Positions 36,148-48,432 of a stretch of 64,000 nucleotides of DNA are shown one piece after another. Each line of letters starts with the position of its first letter. The first letter of the stretch is position 1. Source of the DNA: Auanema rhodensis (Eukaryota > Nematoda > Chromadorea > Rhabditida > Rhabditidae); assembly GCA_964057225.1 (NCBI GenBank), contig OZ059895.1, forward strand, positions 2,542,001 through 2,606,000, read 5' to 3'. The position numbers and the translations under genes are program-made. The notes under the pieces were generated by a model. That model was not told the origin of the DNA. It saw only the letters and a list, made by a program, of their open reading frames with translations, and did no database searches.

Positions 36148-39100
36148 TTGTCAAAATGTTTTTGGAAGCAATGTTGAGTGTACATGGAAACTCAACATAC
36201 ACTTATGCATCATTTTTCAAACAATCATAACTAATTTTTGTATTAAGCATTTCTCAATGTAGTATAGTGCATTCGATGCGGATTTTTAAGCTGCGTCGAT
36301 CTGTGTTATCAGATTTGCGCTAGCTTAAAAATGCACCGAGATATCAACTGATATAAGTTCACACTTATATCCTCGATTTTCACCATGAAGAATTAATTTT
36401 TTCGTTGAATAACATTGTCCATCGTCTTTGCCTTGAAAAATGGAATTTAAAAACATCTACTTTTTGCTAAATTATTTTGAAATTTTTCGAAAAAATTTTT
36501 GTCAAAATGTTTTTGGAAGCAATGTTGAGTGTACATGGAAACTCAACATACACTTATGCATCATTTTTCGAACAATCATAACTAATTTTTGTATTAAGCG
36601 TTTCTCAATGTAGTATAGTGCATCCGATGCGGATTTTTAAACTGCGTCGATCTGTGTTATCAGATTTGCGCTAGCTTAAAAATGCACCGAGATATCAACT
36701 GATATAAGTTCACACTTATATCCTCGATTTTCACCCTGAAGAATTGATTTTTTCGTTGAATAACACTGTCCATTGTCTTCGCCTTGAAAAAAGGAATCTG
36801 AAAACATCTACTTTTTGCTAAATTATTTTGAAATTTTTCGAAAAAATTTTTGTCAAAATGTTTTTGGAAGCAATGTTGAGTGTACATGGAAACTCAACAT
36901 ACACTAATGCATCATTTTTCAAACGATCATAACTAATTTTTGTATTAAGCGTTTCTCAATGTAGTATAGTGCATTCGATGCGGATGTTTAAGCTGCGTCG
37001 ATTTGTGTTATCAGATTTGCGCTAGCTTAAAAATGCACCGAGATATCAACTGATATAAGTTCACACTTATATCCTCGATTTTCACCCTGAAGAATCAATT
37101 TTTTCGTTGAATAACATTGTCCATCGTCTTCGCCTTGAAAAAAGGAATCTAAAAACATCTACTTTTTGCTAAATTATTTTGAAATTTTTCGAAAAAATTT
37201 TTGTCAAAATGTTTTTGGAAGCAATGTTGAGTGTACATGGAAACTCAACATACACTTATGCATCATTTTTCAAACAATCATAACTAATTTTTGTATCAAG
37301 CGTTTCTCAATGTATTAAAGTGCATTCGATGCGGATTTTTAAGCTGGGTCGATCTGTGTTATCAGATTTGCGCTAGCTTAAAAATGCACCGAGATATCAA
37401 CTGATATAAGTTCACACTTATATCCTCGATTTTCACCCTGAAGAATTAATTTTTTCGTTGAATAACATTGTCCATCGTCTTCGCCTTGAAAAAAGGAATC
37501 TAAAAACATCTACTTTTTGCTAAATTATTTTGAAATTTTTCGAAAAAATTTTTGTCAAAATGTTTTTGGAAGCAATGTTGAGTGTACATGGAAACTCAAC
37601 ATACACTTATGCATCATTTTTCAAACAATCATAACTAATTTTTGTATTAAGCATTTCTCAATGTAGTATAGTGCATTCGATGCGGATTTTTAAGCTGCGT
37701 CGATCTGTGTTATCAGATTTGCGCTAGCTTAAAAATGCACCGAGATATCAACTGATATAAGTTCACACTTATATCCTCGATTTTCACCATGAAGAATTAA
37801 TTTTTTCGTTGAATAACATTGTCCATCGTCTTTGCCTTGAAAAATGGAATTTAAAAACATCTACTTTTTGCTAAATTATTTTGAAATTTTTCGAAAAAAT
37901 TTTTGTCAAAATGTTTTTGGAAGCAATGTTGAGTGTACATGGAAACTCAACATACACTTATGCATCATTTTTCGAACAATCATAACTAATTTTTGTATTA
38001 AGCGTTTCTCAATGTAGTATAGTGCATCCGATGCGGATTTTTAAACTGCGTCGATCTGTGTTATCAGATTTGCGCTAGCTTAAAAATGCACCGAGATATC
38101 AACTGATATAAGTTCACACTTATATCCTCGATTTTCACCCTGAAGAATTGATTTTTTCGTTGAATAACACTGTCCATTGTCTTCGCCTTGAAAAAAGGAA
38201 TCTGAAAACATCTACTTTTTGCTAAATTATTTTGAAATTTTTCGAAAAAATTTTTGTCAAAATGTTTTTGGAAGCAATGTTGAGTGTACATGGAAACTCA
38301 ACATACACTAATGCATCATTTTTCAAACGATCATAACTAATTTTTGTATTAAGCGTTTCTCAATGTAGTATAGTGCATTCGATGCGGATGTTTAAGCTGC
38401 GTCGATTTGTGTTATCAGATTTGCGCTAGCTTAAAAATGCACCGAGATATCAACTGATATAAGTTCACACTTATATCCTCGATTTTCACCCTGAAGAATC
38501 AATTTTTTCGTTGAATAACATTGTCCATCGTCTTCGCCTTGAAAAAAGGAATCTAAAAACATCTACTTTTTGCTAAATTATTTTGAAATTTTTCGAAAAA
38601 ATTTTTGTCAAAATGTTTTTGGAAGCAATGTTGAGTGTACATGGAAACTCAACATACACTTATGCATCATTTTTCAAACAATCATAACTAATTTTTGTAT
38701 CAAGCGTTTCTCAATGTATTAAAGTGCATTCGATGCGGATTTTTAAGCTGGGTCGATCTGTGTTATCAGATTTGCGCTAGCTTAAAAATGCACCGAGATA
38801 TCAACTGATATAAGTTCACACTTATATCCTCGATTTTCACCCTGAAGAATTAATTTTTTCGTTGAATAACATTGTCCATCGTCTTCGCCTTGAAAAAAGG
38901 AATCTAAAAACATCTACTTTTTGCTAAATTATTTTGAAATTTTTCGAAAAAATTTTTGTCAAAATGTTTTTGGAAGCAATGTTGAGTGTACATGGAAACT
39001 CAACATACACTTATGCATCATTTTTCAAACAATCATAACTAATTTTTGTATTAAGCATTTCTCAATGTAGTATAGTGCATTCGATGCGGATTTTTAAGCT

Positions 39101-40359
39101 GCGTCGATCTGTGTTATCAGATTTGCGCTAGCTTAAAAATGCACCGAGATATCAACTGATATAAGTTCACACTTATATCCTCGATTTTCACCATGAAGAA
39201 TTAATTTTTTCGTTGAATAACATTGTCCATCGTCTTTGCCTTGAAAAATGGAATCTAAAAACATCTACTTTTTGCTAAATTATTTTGAAATTTTTCGAAA
39301 AAATTTTTGTCAAAATGTTTTTGGAAGCAATGTTGAGTGTACATGGAAACTCAACATACACTTATGCATCATTTTTCGAACAATCATAACTAATTTTTGT
39401 ATTAAGCGTTTCTCAATGTAGTATAGTGCATCCGATGCGGATTTTTAAACTGCGTCGATCTGTGTTATCAGATTTGCGCTAGCTTAAAAATGCACCGAGA
39501 TATCAACTGATATAAGTTCACACTTATATCCTCGATTTTCACCCTGAAGAATTGATTTTTTCGTTGAATAACACTGTCCATTGTCTTCGCCTTGAAAAAA
39601 GGAATCTGAAAACATCTACTTTTTGCTAAATTATTTTGAAATTTTTCGAAAAAATTTTTGTCAAAATGTTTTTGGAAGCAATGTTGAGTGTACATGGAAA
39701 CTCAACATACACTAATGCATCATTTTTCAAACGATCATAACTAATTTTTGTATTAAGCGTTTCTCAATGTAGTATAGTGCATTCGATGCGGATGTTTAAG
39801 CTGCGTCGATTTGTGTTATCAGATTTGCGCTAGCTTAAAAATGCACCGAGATATCAACTGATATAAGTTCACACTTATATCCTCGATTTTCACCCTGAAG
39901 AATCAATTTTTTCGTTGAATAACATTGTCCATCGTCTTCGCCTTGAAAAAAGAAATCTAAAAACATCTACTTTTTGCTAAATTATTTTGAAATTTTTCGA
40001 AAAAATTTTCGTCAAAATGTTTTTGGAAGCAATGTTGAGTGTACATGGAAACTCAACATACACTTATGCATCATTTTTCAAACAATCATAACTAATTTTT
40101 GTATCAAGCGTTTCTCAATGTATTAAAGTGCATTCGATGCGGATTTTTAAGCTGGGTCGATCTGTGTTATCAGATTTGCGCTAGCTTAAAAATGCACCGA
40201 GATATCAACTGATATAAGTTCACACTTATATCCTCGATTTTCACCCTGAAGAATTAATTTTTTCGTTGAATAACATTGTCCATCGTCTTCGCCTTGAAAA
40301 AAGGAATCTAAAAACATCTACTTTTTGCTAAATTATTTTGAAATTTTTCGAAAAAATTT
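36148..40359. repeat. 4-mer (1404-bp) higher-order repeat, three copies
   Basis: Three copies lie at 36148-37551, 37552-38955 and 38956-40359. Member 1: GCATTTC, CCATG and AATGG. Member 2: CATCCG, TTTTAAACTG, GAATTGATT, CACTGTCCATTG and CTGAAAAC. Member 3: CTAATG, GATGTTT and GAATCAATT. Member 4: GTATCAAGCG with GTATTAAAGTG and GGG. Copies 1 and 2 share GGAATTTAAA in member 1, copy 3 does not; copy 3 has private GAAATC and TTTTCGTC at the end of its third member. Member 2 has unusually many private substitutions, two of which remove reverse-strand stop codons and give three identical 75-codon reverse frames at 36660-36887, 38064-38291 and 39468-39695; these are not considered genes. Confidence 0.92.
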
Positions 40360-43300
40360 TTGTCAAAATGTTTTTGGAAGCAATGTTGAGTGTACATGGA
40401 AACTCAACATACACTTATGCATCATTTTTCAAACAATCATAACTAATTTTTGTATTAAGCATTTCTCAATGTAGTATAGTGCATTCGATGCGGATTTTTA
40501 AGCTGCGTCGATCTGTGTTATCAGATTTGCGCTAGCTTAAAAATGCACCGAGATATCAACTGATATAAGTTCACACTTATATCCTCGATTTTCACCCTGA
40601 AGAATTAATTTTTTCGTTGAATAACATTGTCCATCGTCTTCGCCTTGAAAAAAGGAATCTAAAAACATCTACTTTTTGCTAAATTATTTTGAAATTTTTC
40701 GAAAAAATTTTTGTCAAAATGTTTTTGGAAGCAATGTTGAGTGTACATGGAAACTCAACATACACTTATGCATCATTTTTCAAACAATCATAACTAATTT
40801 TTGTATTAAGCATTTCTCAATGTAGTATAGTGCATTCGATGCGGATTTTTAAGCTGCGTCGATCTGTGTTATCAGATTTGCGCTAGCTTAAAAATGCACC
40901 GAGATATCAACTGATATAAGTTCACACTTATATCCTCGATTTTCACCATGAAGAATTAATTTTTTCGTTGAATAACATTGTCCATCGTCTTTGCCTTGAA
41001 AAATGGAATCTAAAAACATCTACTTTTTGCTAAATTATTTTGAAATTTTTCGAAAAAATTTTTGTCAAAATGTTTTTGGAAGCAATGTTGAGTGTACATG
41101 GAAACTCAACATACACTTATGCATCATTTTTCGAACAATCATAACTAATTTTTGTATTAAGCGTTTCTCAATGTAGTATAGTGCATTCAATGCGGATTTT
41201 TAAGCTGGGTCGATCTGTGTTATCAGATTTGCGCTAGCTTAAAAATGCACCGAGATATCAACTGATATAAGTTCACACTTATATCCTCGATTTTCACCCT
41301 GAAGAATTAATTTTTTCGTTGAATAACATTGTCCATCGTCTTCGCCTTGAAAAAAGGAATCTAAAAACATCTACTTTTTGCTAAATTATTTTGAAATTTT
41401 TCGAAAAAATTTTTGTCAAAATGTTTTTGGAAGCAATGTTGAGTGTACATGGAAACTCAACATACACTTATGCATCATTTTTCAAACAATCATAACTAAT
41501 TTTTGTATTAAGCATTTCTCAATGTAGTATAGTGCATTCGATGCGGATTTTTAAGCTGCGTCGATCTGTGTTATCAGATTTGCGCTAGCTTAAAAATGCA
41601 CCGAGATATCAACTGATATAAGTTCACACTTATGTCCTCGATTTTCACCATGAAGAATTAATTTTTTCGTTGAATAACATTGTCCATCGTCTTTGCCTTG
41701 AAAAATGGAATCTAAAAACATCTACTTTTTGCTAAATTATTTTGAAATTTTTCGAAAAAATTTTTGTCAAAATGTTTTTGGAAGCAATGTTGAGTGTACA
41801 TGGAAACTCAACATACACTTATGCATCATTTTTCGAACAATCATAACTAATTTTTGTATTAAGCGTTTCTCAATGTAATATAGTGCATTCAATGCGGATT
41901 TTTAAGCTGGGTCGATCTGTGTTATCAGATTTGCGCTAGCTTAAAAATGCACCGAGATATCAACTGATATAAGTTCACACTTATATCCTCGATTTTCACC
42001 CTGAAGAATTAATTTTTTCGTTGAATAACATTGTCCATCGTCTTCGCCTTGAAAAAAAGAATCTAAAAACATCTACTTTTTGCTAAATTATTTTGAAATT
42101 TTTCGAAAAAATTTTTGTCAAAATGTTTTTGGAAGCAATGTTGAGTGTACATGGAAACTGAACATACACTAATGCATCATTTTTCAAACGATCATAACTA
42201 ATTTTTGTATTGAGTGTTTCTCAATGTAGTATAGTGCATTCGATGCGGATTTTTAAGCTGGGTCGATCTGTGTTATCAGATTTGCGCTAGCTTAAAAATG
42301 CACCGAGATATCAACTGATATAAGTTCACACTTATATCCTCGATTTTCACCATGAAGAATTAATTTTTTCGTTGAATAACATTGTCCATCGTCTTTGCCT
42401 TGAAAAATGGAATCTAAAAACATCTACTTTTTGCTAAATTATTTTGAAATTTTTCGAAAAAATTTTTGTCAAAATGTTTTTGGAAGCAATGTTGAGTGTA
42501 CATGGAAACTCAACATACACTTATGCATCATTTTTCGAACAATCATAACTAATTTTTGTATTAAGCGTTTCTCAATGTATTATAGTGCATTCAATGCGGA
42601 TTTTTAAGCTGGGTCGATCTGTGTTATCAGATTTGCGCTAGCTTAAAAATGCACCGAGATATCAACTGATATAAGTTCACACTTATATCCTCGATTTTCA
42701 CCCTGAAGAATTAATTTTTTCGTTGAATAACATTGTCCATCGTCTTCGCCTTGAAAAAAAGAATCTAAAAACATCTACTTTTTGCTAAATTATTTTGAAA
42801 TTTTTCGAAAAAATTTTTGTCAAAATGTTTTTGGAAGCAATGTTGAGTGTACATGGAAACTGAACATACACTAATGCATCATTTTTCAAACAATCATAAC
42901 TAATTTTTGTATTAAGCGTTTCTCAATGTAGTATAGTGCATTCGATGCGGATTTTTAAGCTGCGTCGATTTGTGTTATCAGATTTGCGCTAGCTTAAAAA
43001 TGCACCGAGATATCAACTGATATAAGTTCACACTTATATCCTCGATTTTCATCCTGAAGAATTAATTTTTTCGTTGAATAACATTGTCCATCGTCTTCGC
43101 CTTGAAAAAAGGAATCTAAAAACATCTACTTTTTGCTAAATTATTTTGAAATTTTTCGAAAAAATTTTTGTCAAAATGTTTTTGGAAGCAATGTTGAGTG
43201 TACATGGAAACTCAACATACACTAATGCATCATTTTTCAAACGATCATAACTAATTTTTGTATTGAGTGTTTCTCAATGTAGTATAGTGCATTCGATGCG

Positions 43301-43518
43301 GATTTTTAAGCTGGGTCGATCTGTGTTATCAGATTTGCGCTAGCTTAAAAATGCACCGAGATATCAACTGATATAAGTTCACACTTATATCCTCGATTTT
43401 CACCCTGAAGAATTAATTTTTTCGTTGAATAACATTGTCCATCGTTTTCGCCTTGAAAAAAAGAATCTAAAAACATCTACTTTTTGCTAAATTATTTTGA
43501 AATTTTTCGAAAAAATTT
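40360..43518. repeat. Loosely dimeric stretch
   Basis: A GCATTTC/CCATG/AATGG type or relative (starts 40711, 41413) alternates with a CGAACAATC/CATTCAATG/GGG type (41062, 41764, 42466). Later partners diverge: 42115 has ACTGAACAT and GTATTGAGTG, 42817 has ACTGAACAT and CATCCTG, 43168 has GTATTGAGTG and CGTTTTCGCC. Copies of one type differ at one site that changes stepwise (GTAGTATAG, GTAATATAG, GTATTATAG at 41062, 41764, 42466). The stretch is more divergent than the blocks to its left. Confidence 0.75.
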
Positions 43519-46326
43519 TTGTCAAAATGTTTTTGGAAGCAATGTTGAGTGTACATGGAAACTCAACATACACTTATGCATCATTTTTCAAACAATCATA
43601 ACTAATTTTTGTATTAAGCATTTCTCAATGTAGTATAGTGCATTCGATGCGGATTTTTAAGCTGCGTCGATCTGTGTTATCAGATTTGCGCTAGCTTAAA
43701 AATGCACCGAGATATCAACTGATATAAGTTCACACTTATATCCTCGATTTTCACCATGAAGAATTAATTTTTTCGTTGAATAACATTGTCCATCGTCTTT
43801 GCCTTGAAAAATGGAATCTAAAAACATCTACTTTTTGCTAAATTATTTTGAAATTTTTCGAAAAAAGTTTTGTCAAAATGTTTTTGGAAGCAATGTTGAG
43901 TGTACATGGAAACTCAACATACACTTATGCATCATTTTTCGAACAATCATAACTAATTTTTGTATTAAGCGTTGCTCAATGTAGTATAGTGCATTCGATG
44001 CGGATTTTTAAGCTGGGTCGATTTGTGTTATCAGATTTGCGCTAGCTTAAAAATGCACCGAGATATCAACTGATATAAGTTCACACTTATATCCTCGATT
44101 TTCACCCTGAAGAATTAATTTTTTCGTTGAATAACATTGTCCATCGTCTTCGCCTTGAAAAAAAGAATCTAAAAACATCTACTTTTTGCTAAATTATTTT
44201 GAAATTTTTCGAAAAAATTTTTGTCAAAATGTTTTTGGAAGCAATGTTGAGTGTACATGGAAACTCAACATACACTAATGCATCATTTTTCAAACGATCA
44301 TAACTAATTTTTGTAATAAGCGTTTCTCAATGTAATATAGTGCATTCAATGCGGATTTTTAAGCTGGGTCGATCTGTGTTATCAGATTTGCGCTAGCTTA
44401 AAAATGCACCGAGATATCAACTGATATAAGTTCACACTTATATCCTCGATTTTCACCCTGAAGAATTAATTTTTTCGTTGAATAACATTGTCCATCGTTT
44501 TCGCCTTGAAAAAAAGAATCTAAAAACATCTACTTTTTGCTAAATTATTTTGAAATTTTTCGAAAAAATTTTTGTCAAAATGTTTTTGGAAGCAATGTTG
44601 AGTGTACATGGAAACTCAACATACACTTATGCATCATTTTTCAAACAATCATAACTAATTTTTGTATTAAGCATTTCTCAATGTAATATAGTGCATTCAA
44701 TGCGGATTTTTAAGCTGGGTCGATCTGTGTTATCAGATTTGCGCTAGCTTAAAAATGCACCGAGATATCAACTGATATAAGTTCACACTTATATCCTCGA
44801 TTTTCACCCTGAAGAATTAATTTTTTCGTTGAATAACATTGTCCATCGTCTTCGCCTTGAAAAAAAGAATCTAAAAACATCTACTTTTTGCTAAATTATT
44901 TTGAAATTTTTCGAAAAAATTTTTGTCAAAATGTTTTTGGAAGCAATGTTGAGTGTACATGGAAACTCAACATACACTAATGCATCATTTTTCAAACGAT
45001 CATAACTAATTTTTGTAATAAGCGTTTCTCAATGTAATATAGTGCATTCAATGCGGATTTTTAAGCTGGGTCGATCTGTGTTATCAGATTTGCGCTAGCT
45101 TAAAAATGCACCGAGATATCAACTGATATAAGTTCACACTTATATCCTCGATTTTCACCCTGAAGAATTAATTTTTTCGTTGAATAACATTGTCCATCGT
45201 TTTCGCCTTGAAAAAAAGAATCTAAAAACATCTACTTTTTGCTAAATTATTTTGAAATTTTTCGAAAAAATTTTTGTCAAAATGTTTTTGGAAGCAATGT
45301 TGAGTGTACATGGAAACTCAACATACACTTATGCATCATTTTTCAAACAATCATAACTAATTTTTGTATTAAGCATTTCTCAATGTAGTATAGTGCATTC
45401 GATGCGGATTTTTAAGCTGCGTCGATCTGTGTTATCAGATTTGCGCTAGCTTAAAAATGCACCGAGATATCAACTGATATAAGTTCACACTTATATCCTC
45501 GATTTTCATCCTGAAGAATTAATTTTTTCGTTGAATAACATTGTCCATCGTCTTCGCCTTGAAAAATGGAATCTAAAAACATCTACTTTTTGCTAAATTA
45601 TTTTGAAATTTTTCGAAAAAAGTTTTGTCAAAATGTTTTTGGAAGCAATGTTGAGTGTACATGGAAACTCAACATACACTTATGCATCATTTTTCGAACA
45701 ATCATAACTAATTTTTGTATTAAGCGTTGCTCAATGTAGTATAGTGCATTCGATGCGGATTTTTAAGCTGGGTCGATTTGTGTTATCAGATTTGCGCTAG
45801 CTTAAAAATGCACCGAGATATCAACTGATATAAGTTCACACTTATATCCTCGATTTTCACCCTGAAGAATTAATTTTTTCGTTGAATAACATTGTCCATC
45901 GTCTTCGCCTTGAAAAAAAGAATCTAAAAACATCTACTTTTTGCTAAATTATTTTGAAATTTTTCGAAAAAATTTTTGTCAAAATGTTTTTGGAAGCAAT
46001 GTTGAGTGTACATGGAAACTCAACATACACTAATGCATCATTTTTCAAACGATCATAACTAATTTTTGTAATAAGCGTTTCTCAATGTAGTATAGTGCAT
46101 TCGATGCGGATTTTTAAGCTGGGTCGATCTGTGTTATCAGATTTGCGCTAGCTTAAAAATGCACCGAGATATCAACTGATATAAGTTCACACTTATATCC
46201 TCGATTTTCACCCTGAAGAATTAATTTTTTCGTTGAATAACATTGTCCATCGTCTTCGCCTTGAAAAAAGGAATCTAAAAACATCTACTTTTTGCTAAAT
46301 TATTTTGAAATTTTTCGAAAAAATTT
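43519..46326. repeat. 5-mer (1755-bp) repeat, one and three-fifths copies, with nested dimer
   Basis: The units at 43519, 43870 and 44221 recur at 45274, 45625 and 45976: GCATTTC with AATGG and AAAAGTTTTG at the end; GTTGCTC with GGG and GATTTGTG; GTAATAAGCG. Between them, 44221-44571 is repeated at 44923-45273 (shift 702 bp), with the 44572 unit carrying GCATTTC followed by the GTAATATAG and CATTCAATG of its neighbours, so it looks like another mosaic. The first unit of the second copy has CATCCTG instead of CACCATG. Confidence 0.8.
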
Positions 46327-48432
46327 TTGTCAAAATGTTTTTGGAAGCAATGTTGAGTGTACATGGAAACTCAACATACACTTATGCATCATTTTTCAAA
46401 CAATCATAACTAATTTTTGTATTAAGCATTTCTCAATGTAGTATAGTGCATTCGATGCGGATTTTTAAGCTGCGTCGATCTGTGTTATCAGATTTGCGCT
46501 AGCTTAAAAATGCACCGAGATATCAACTGATATAAGTTCACACTTATATCCTCGATTTTCACCATGAAGAATTAATTTTTTCGTTGAATAACATTGTCCA
46601 TCGTCTTTGCCTTGAAAAATGGAATCTAAAAACATCTACTTTTTGCTAAATTATTTTGAAATTTTTCGAAAAAATTTTTGTCAAAATGTTTTTGGAAGCA
46701 ATGTTGAGTGTACATGGAAACTCAACATACACTTATGCATCATTTTTCGAACAATCATAACTAATTTTTGTATTAAGCGTTGCTCAATGTAGTATAGTGC
46801 ATTCGATGCGGATTTTTAAGCTGGGTCGATCTGTGTTATCAGATTTGCGCTAGCTTAAAAATGCACCGAGATATCAACTGATATAAGTTCACACTTATAT
46901 CCTCGATTTTCACCCTGAAGAATTAATTTTTTCGTTGAATAACATTGTCCATCGTCTTCGCCTTGAAAAAAAGAATCTAAAAACATCTACTTTTTGCTAA
47001 ATTATTTTGAAATTTTTCGAAAAAATTTTTGTCAAAATGTTTTTGGAAGCAATGTTGAGTGTACATGGAAACTCAACATACACTAATGCATCATTTTTCA
47101 AACGATCATAACTAATTTTTGTATTAAGCGTTTCTCAATGTAGTATAGTGCATTCGATGCGGATTTTTAAGCTGCATCGATTTGTGTTATCAGATTTGCG
47201 CTAGCTTAAAAATGCACCGAGATATCAACTGATATAAGTTCACACTTATATCCTCGATTTTCACCCTGAAGAATTAATTTTTTCGTTGAATAACATTGTC
47301 CATCGTCTTCGCCTTGAAAAAAGGAATCTAAAAACATCTACTTTTTGCTAAATTATTTTGAAATTTTTCGAAACAATTTTTGTCAAAATGTTTTTGGAAG
47401 CAATGTTGAGTGTACATGGAAACTCAACATAAACTTATGCATCATTTTTCGAACAATCATAACTAATTTTTGTATTAAGCGTTTCTTAATGTAGTATAGT
47501 GCATTCGATGCGGATTTTTAAGCTGCGTCGATTTGTGTTATCAGATTTGCGCTAGCTTAAAAATGCACCGAGATATCAACTGATATAAGTTCACACTTAT
47601 ATCCTCGATTTTCACCCTGAAGAATTAATTTTTTCGTTGAATAACATTGTCCATCGTCTTCGCCTTGAAAAAAGGAATCTAAAAACATCTACTTTTTGCT
47701 AAATTATTTTGAAATTTTTCGAAACAATTTTTGTCAAAATGTTTTTGGAAGCAATGTTGAGTGTACATGGAAACTCAACATACACTTATGCATCATTTTT
47801 CGAACAATCATAACTAATTTTTGTATTAAGCGTTTCTTAATGTAGTATAGTGCATTCGATGCGGATTTTTAAGCTGGGTCGATCTGTGTTATCAGATTTG
47901 CGCTAGCTTAAAAATGCACCGAGATATCAACTGATATAAGTTCACACTTATATCCTCGATTTTCACCCTGAAGAATTAATTTTTTCGTTGAATAACATTG
48001 TCCATCGTCTTCGCCTTGAAAAAAAGAATCTAAAAACATCTACTTTTTGCTAAATTATTTTGAAATTTTTCGAAAAAATTTTTGTCAAAATGTTTTTGGA
48101 AGCAATGTTGAGTGTACATGGAAACTCAACATACACTAATGCATCATTTTTCAAACGATCATAACTAATTTTTGTATTAAGCGTTTCTCAATGTAGTATA
48201 GTGCATTCGATGCGGATTTTTAAGCTGCGTCGATTTGTCTTATCAGATTTGCGCTAGCTTAAAAATGCACCGAGATATCAACTGATATAAGTTCACACTT
48301 ATATCCTCGATTTTCACCCTGAAGAATTAATTTTTTTGTTGAATAACATTGTCCATCGTCTTCGCCTTGAAAAAAGGAATCTAAAAACATCTACTTTTTG
48401 CTAAATTATTTTGAAATTTTTCGAAAAAATTT
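46327..48432. repeat. Six monomers with GAAACAATT and GTTTCTTAATG variants
   Basis: The units at 46327 (GCATTTC, CCATG), 46678 (GTTGCTC), 47029 (private GCTGCATCG near 47175; ends GAAACAATT), 47380 (private CATAAACTT near 47430; GTTTCTTAATG), 47731 (GTTTCTTAATG, GGG) and 48082 (TTTGTCTT, T7) recur as a series, with changes, near 52645-54048 and 57559-59313. The 47380 and 47731 units are neighbours of the same class, a local duplication. Confidence 0.75.

Noticed and set aside
36660-36887. 75-codon open frame on the reverse strand, repeated at 38064-38291 and 39468-39695
   Set aside because: It lies inside a satellite monomer and crosses a unit junction. The same frame is closed in almost all other monomers, and it is open only because two stop codons were lost in one amplified monomer type. 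There is no domain, no upstream signal and no support for coding.
42407-42607. 66-codon open frame on the forward strand
   Set aside because: It spans two satellite monomers; its ATG comes from the AATGG variant, and it runs on only because GTAG became GTAT in the 42466 unit. Sister monomers stop about ten codons earlier.
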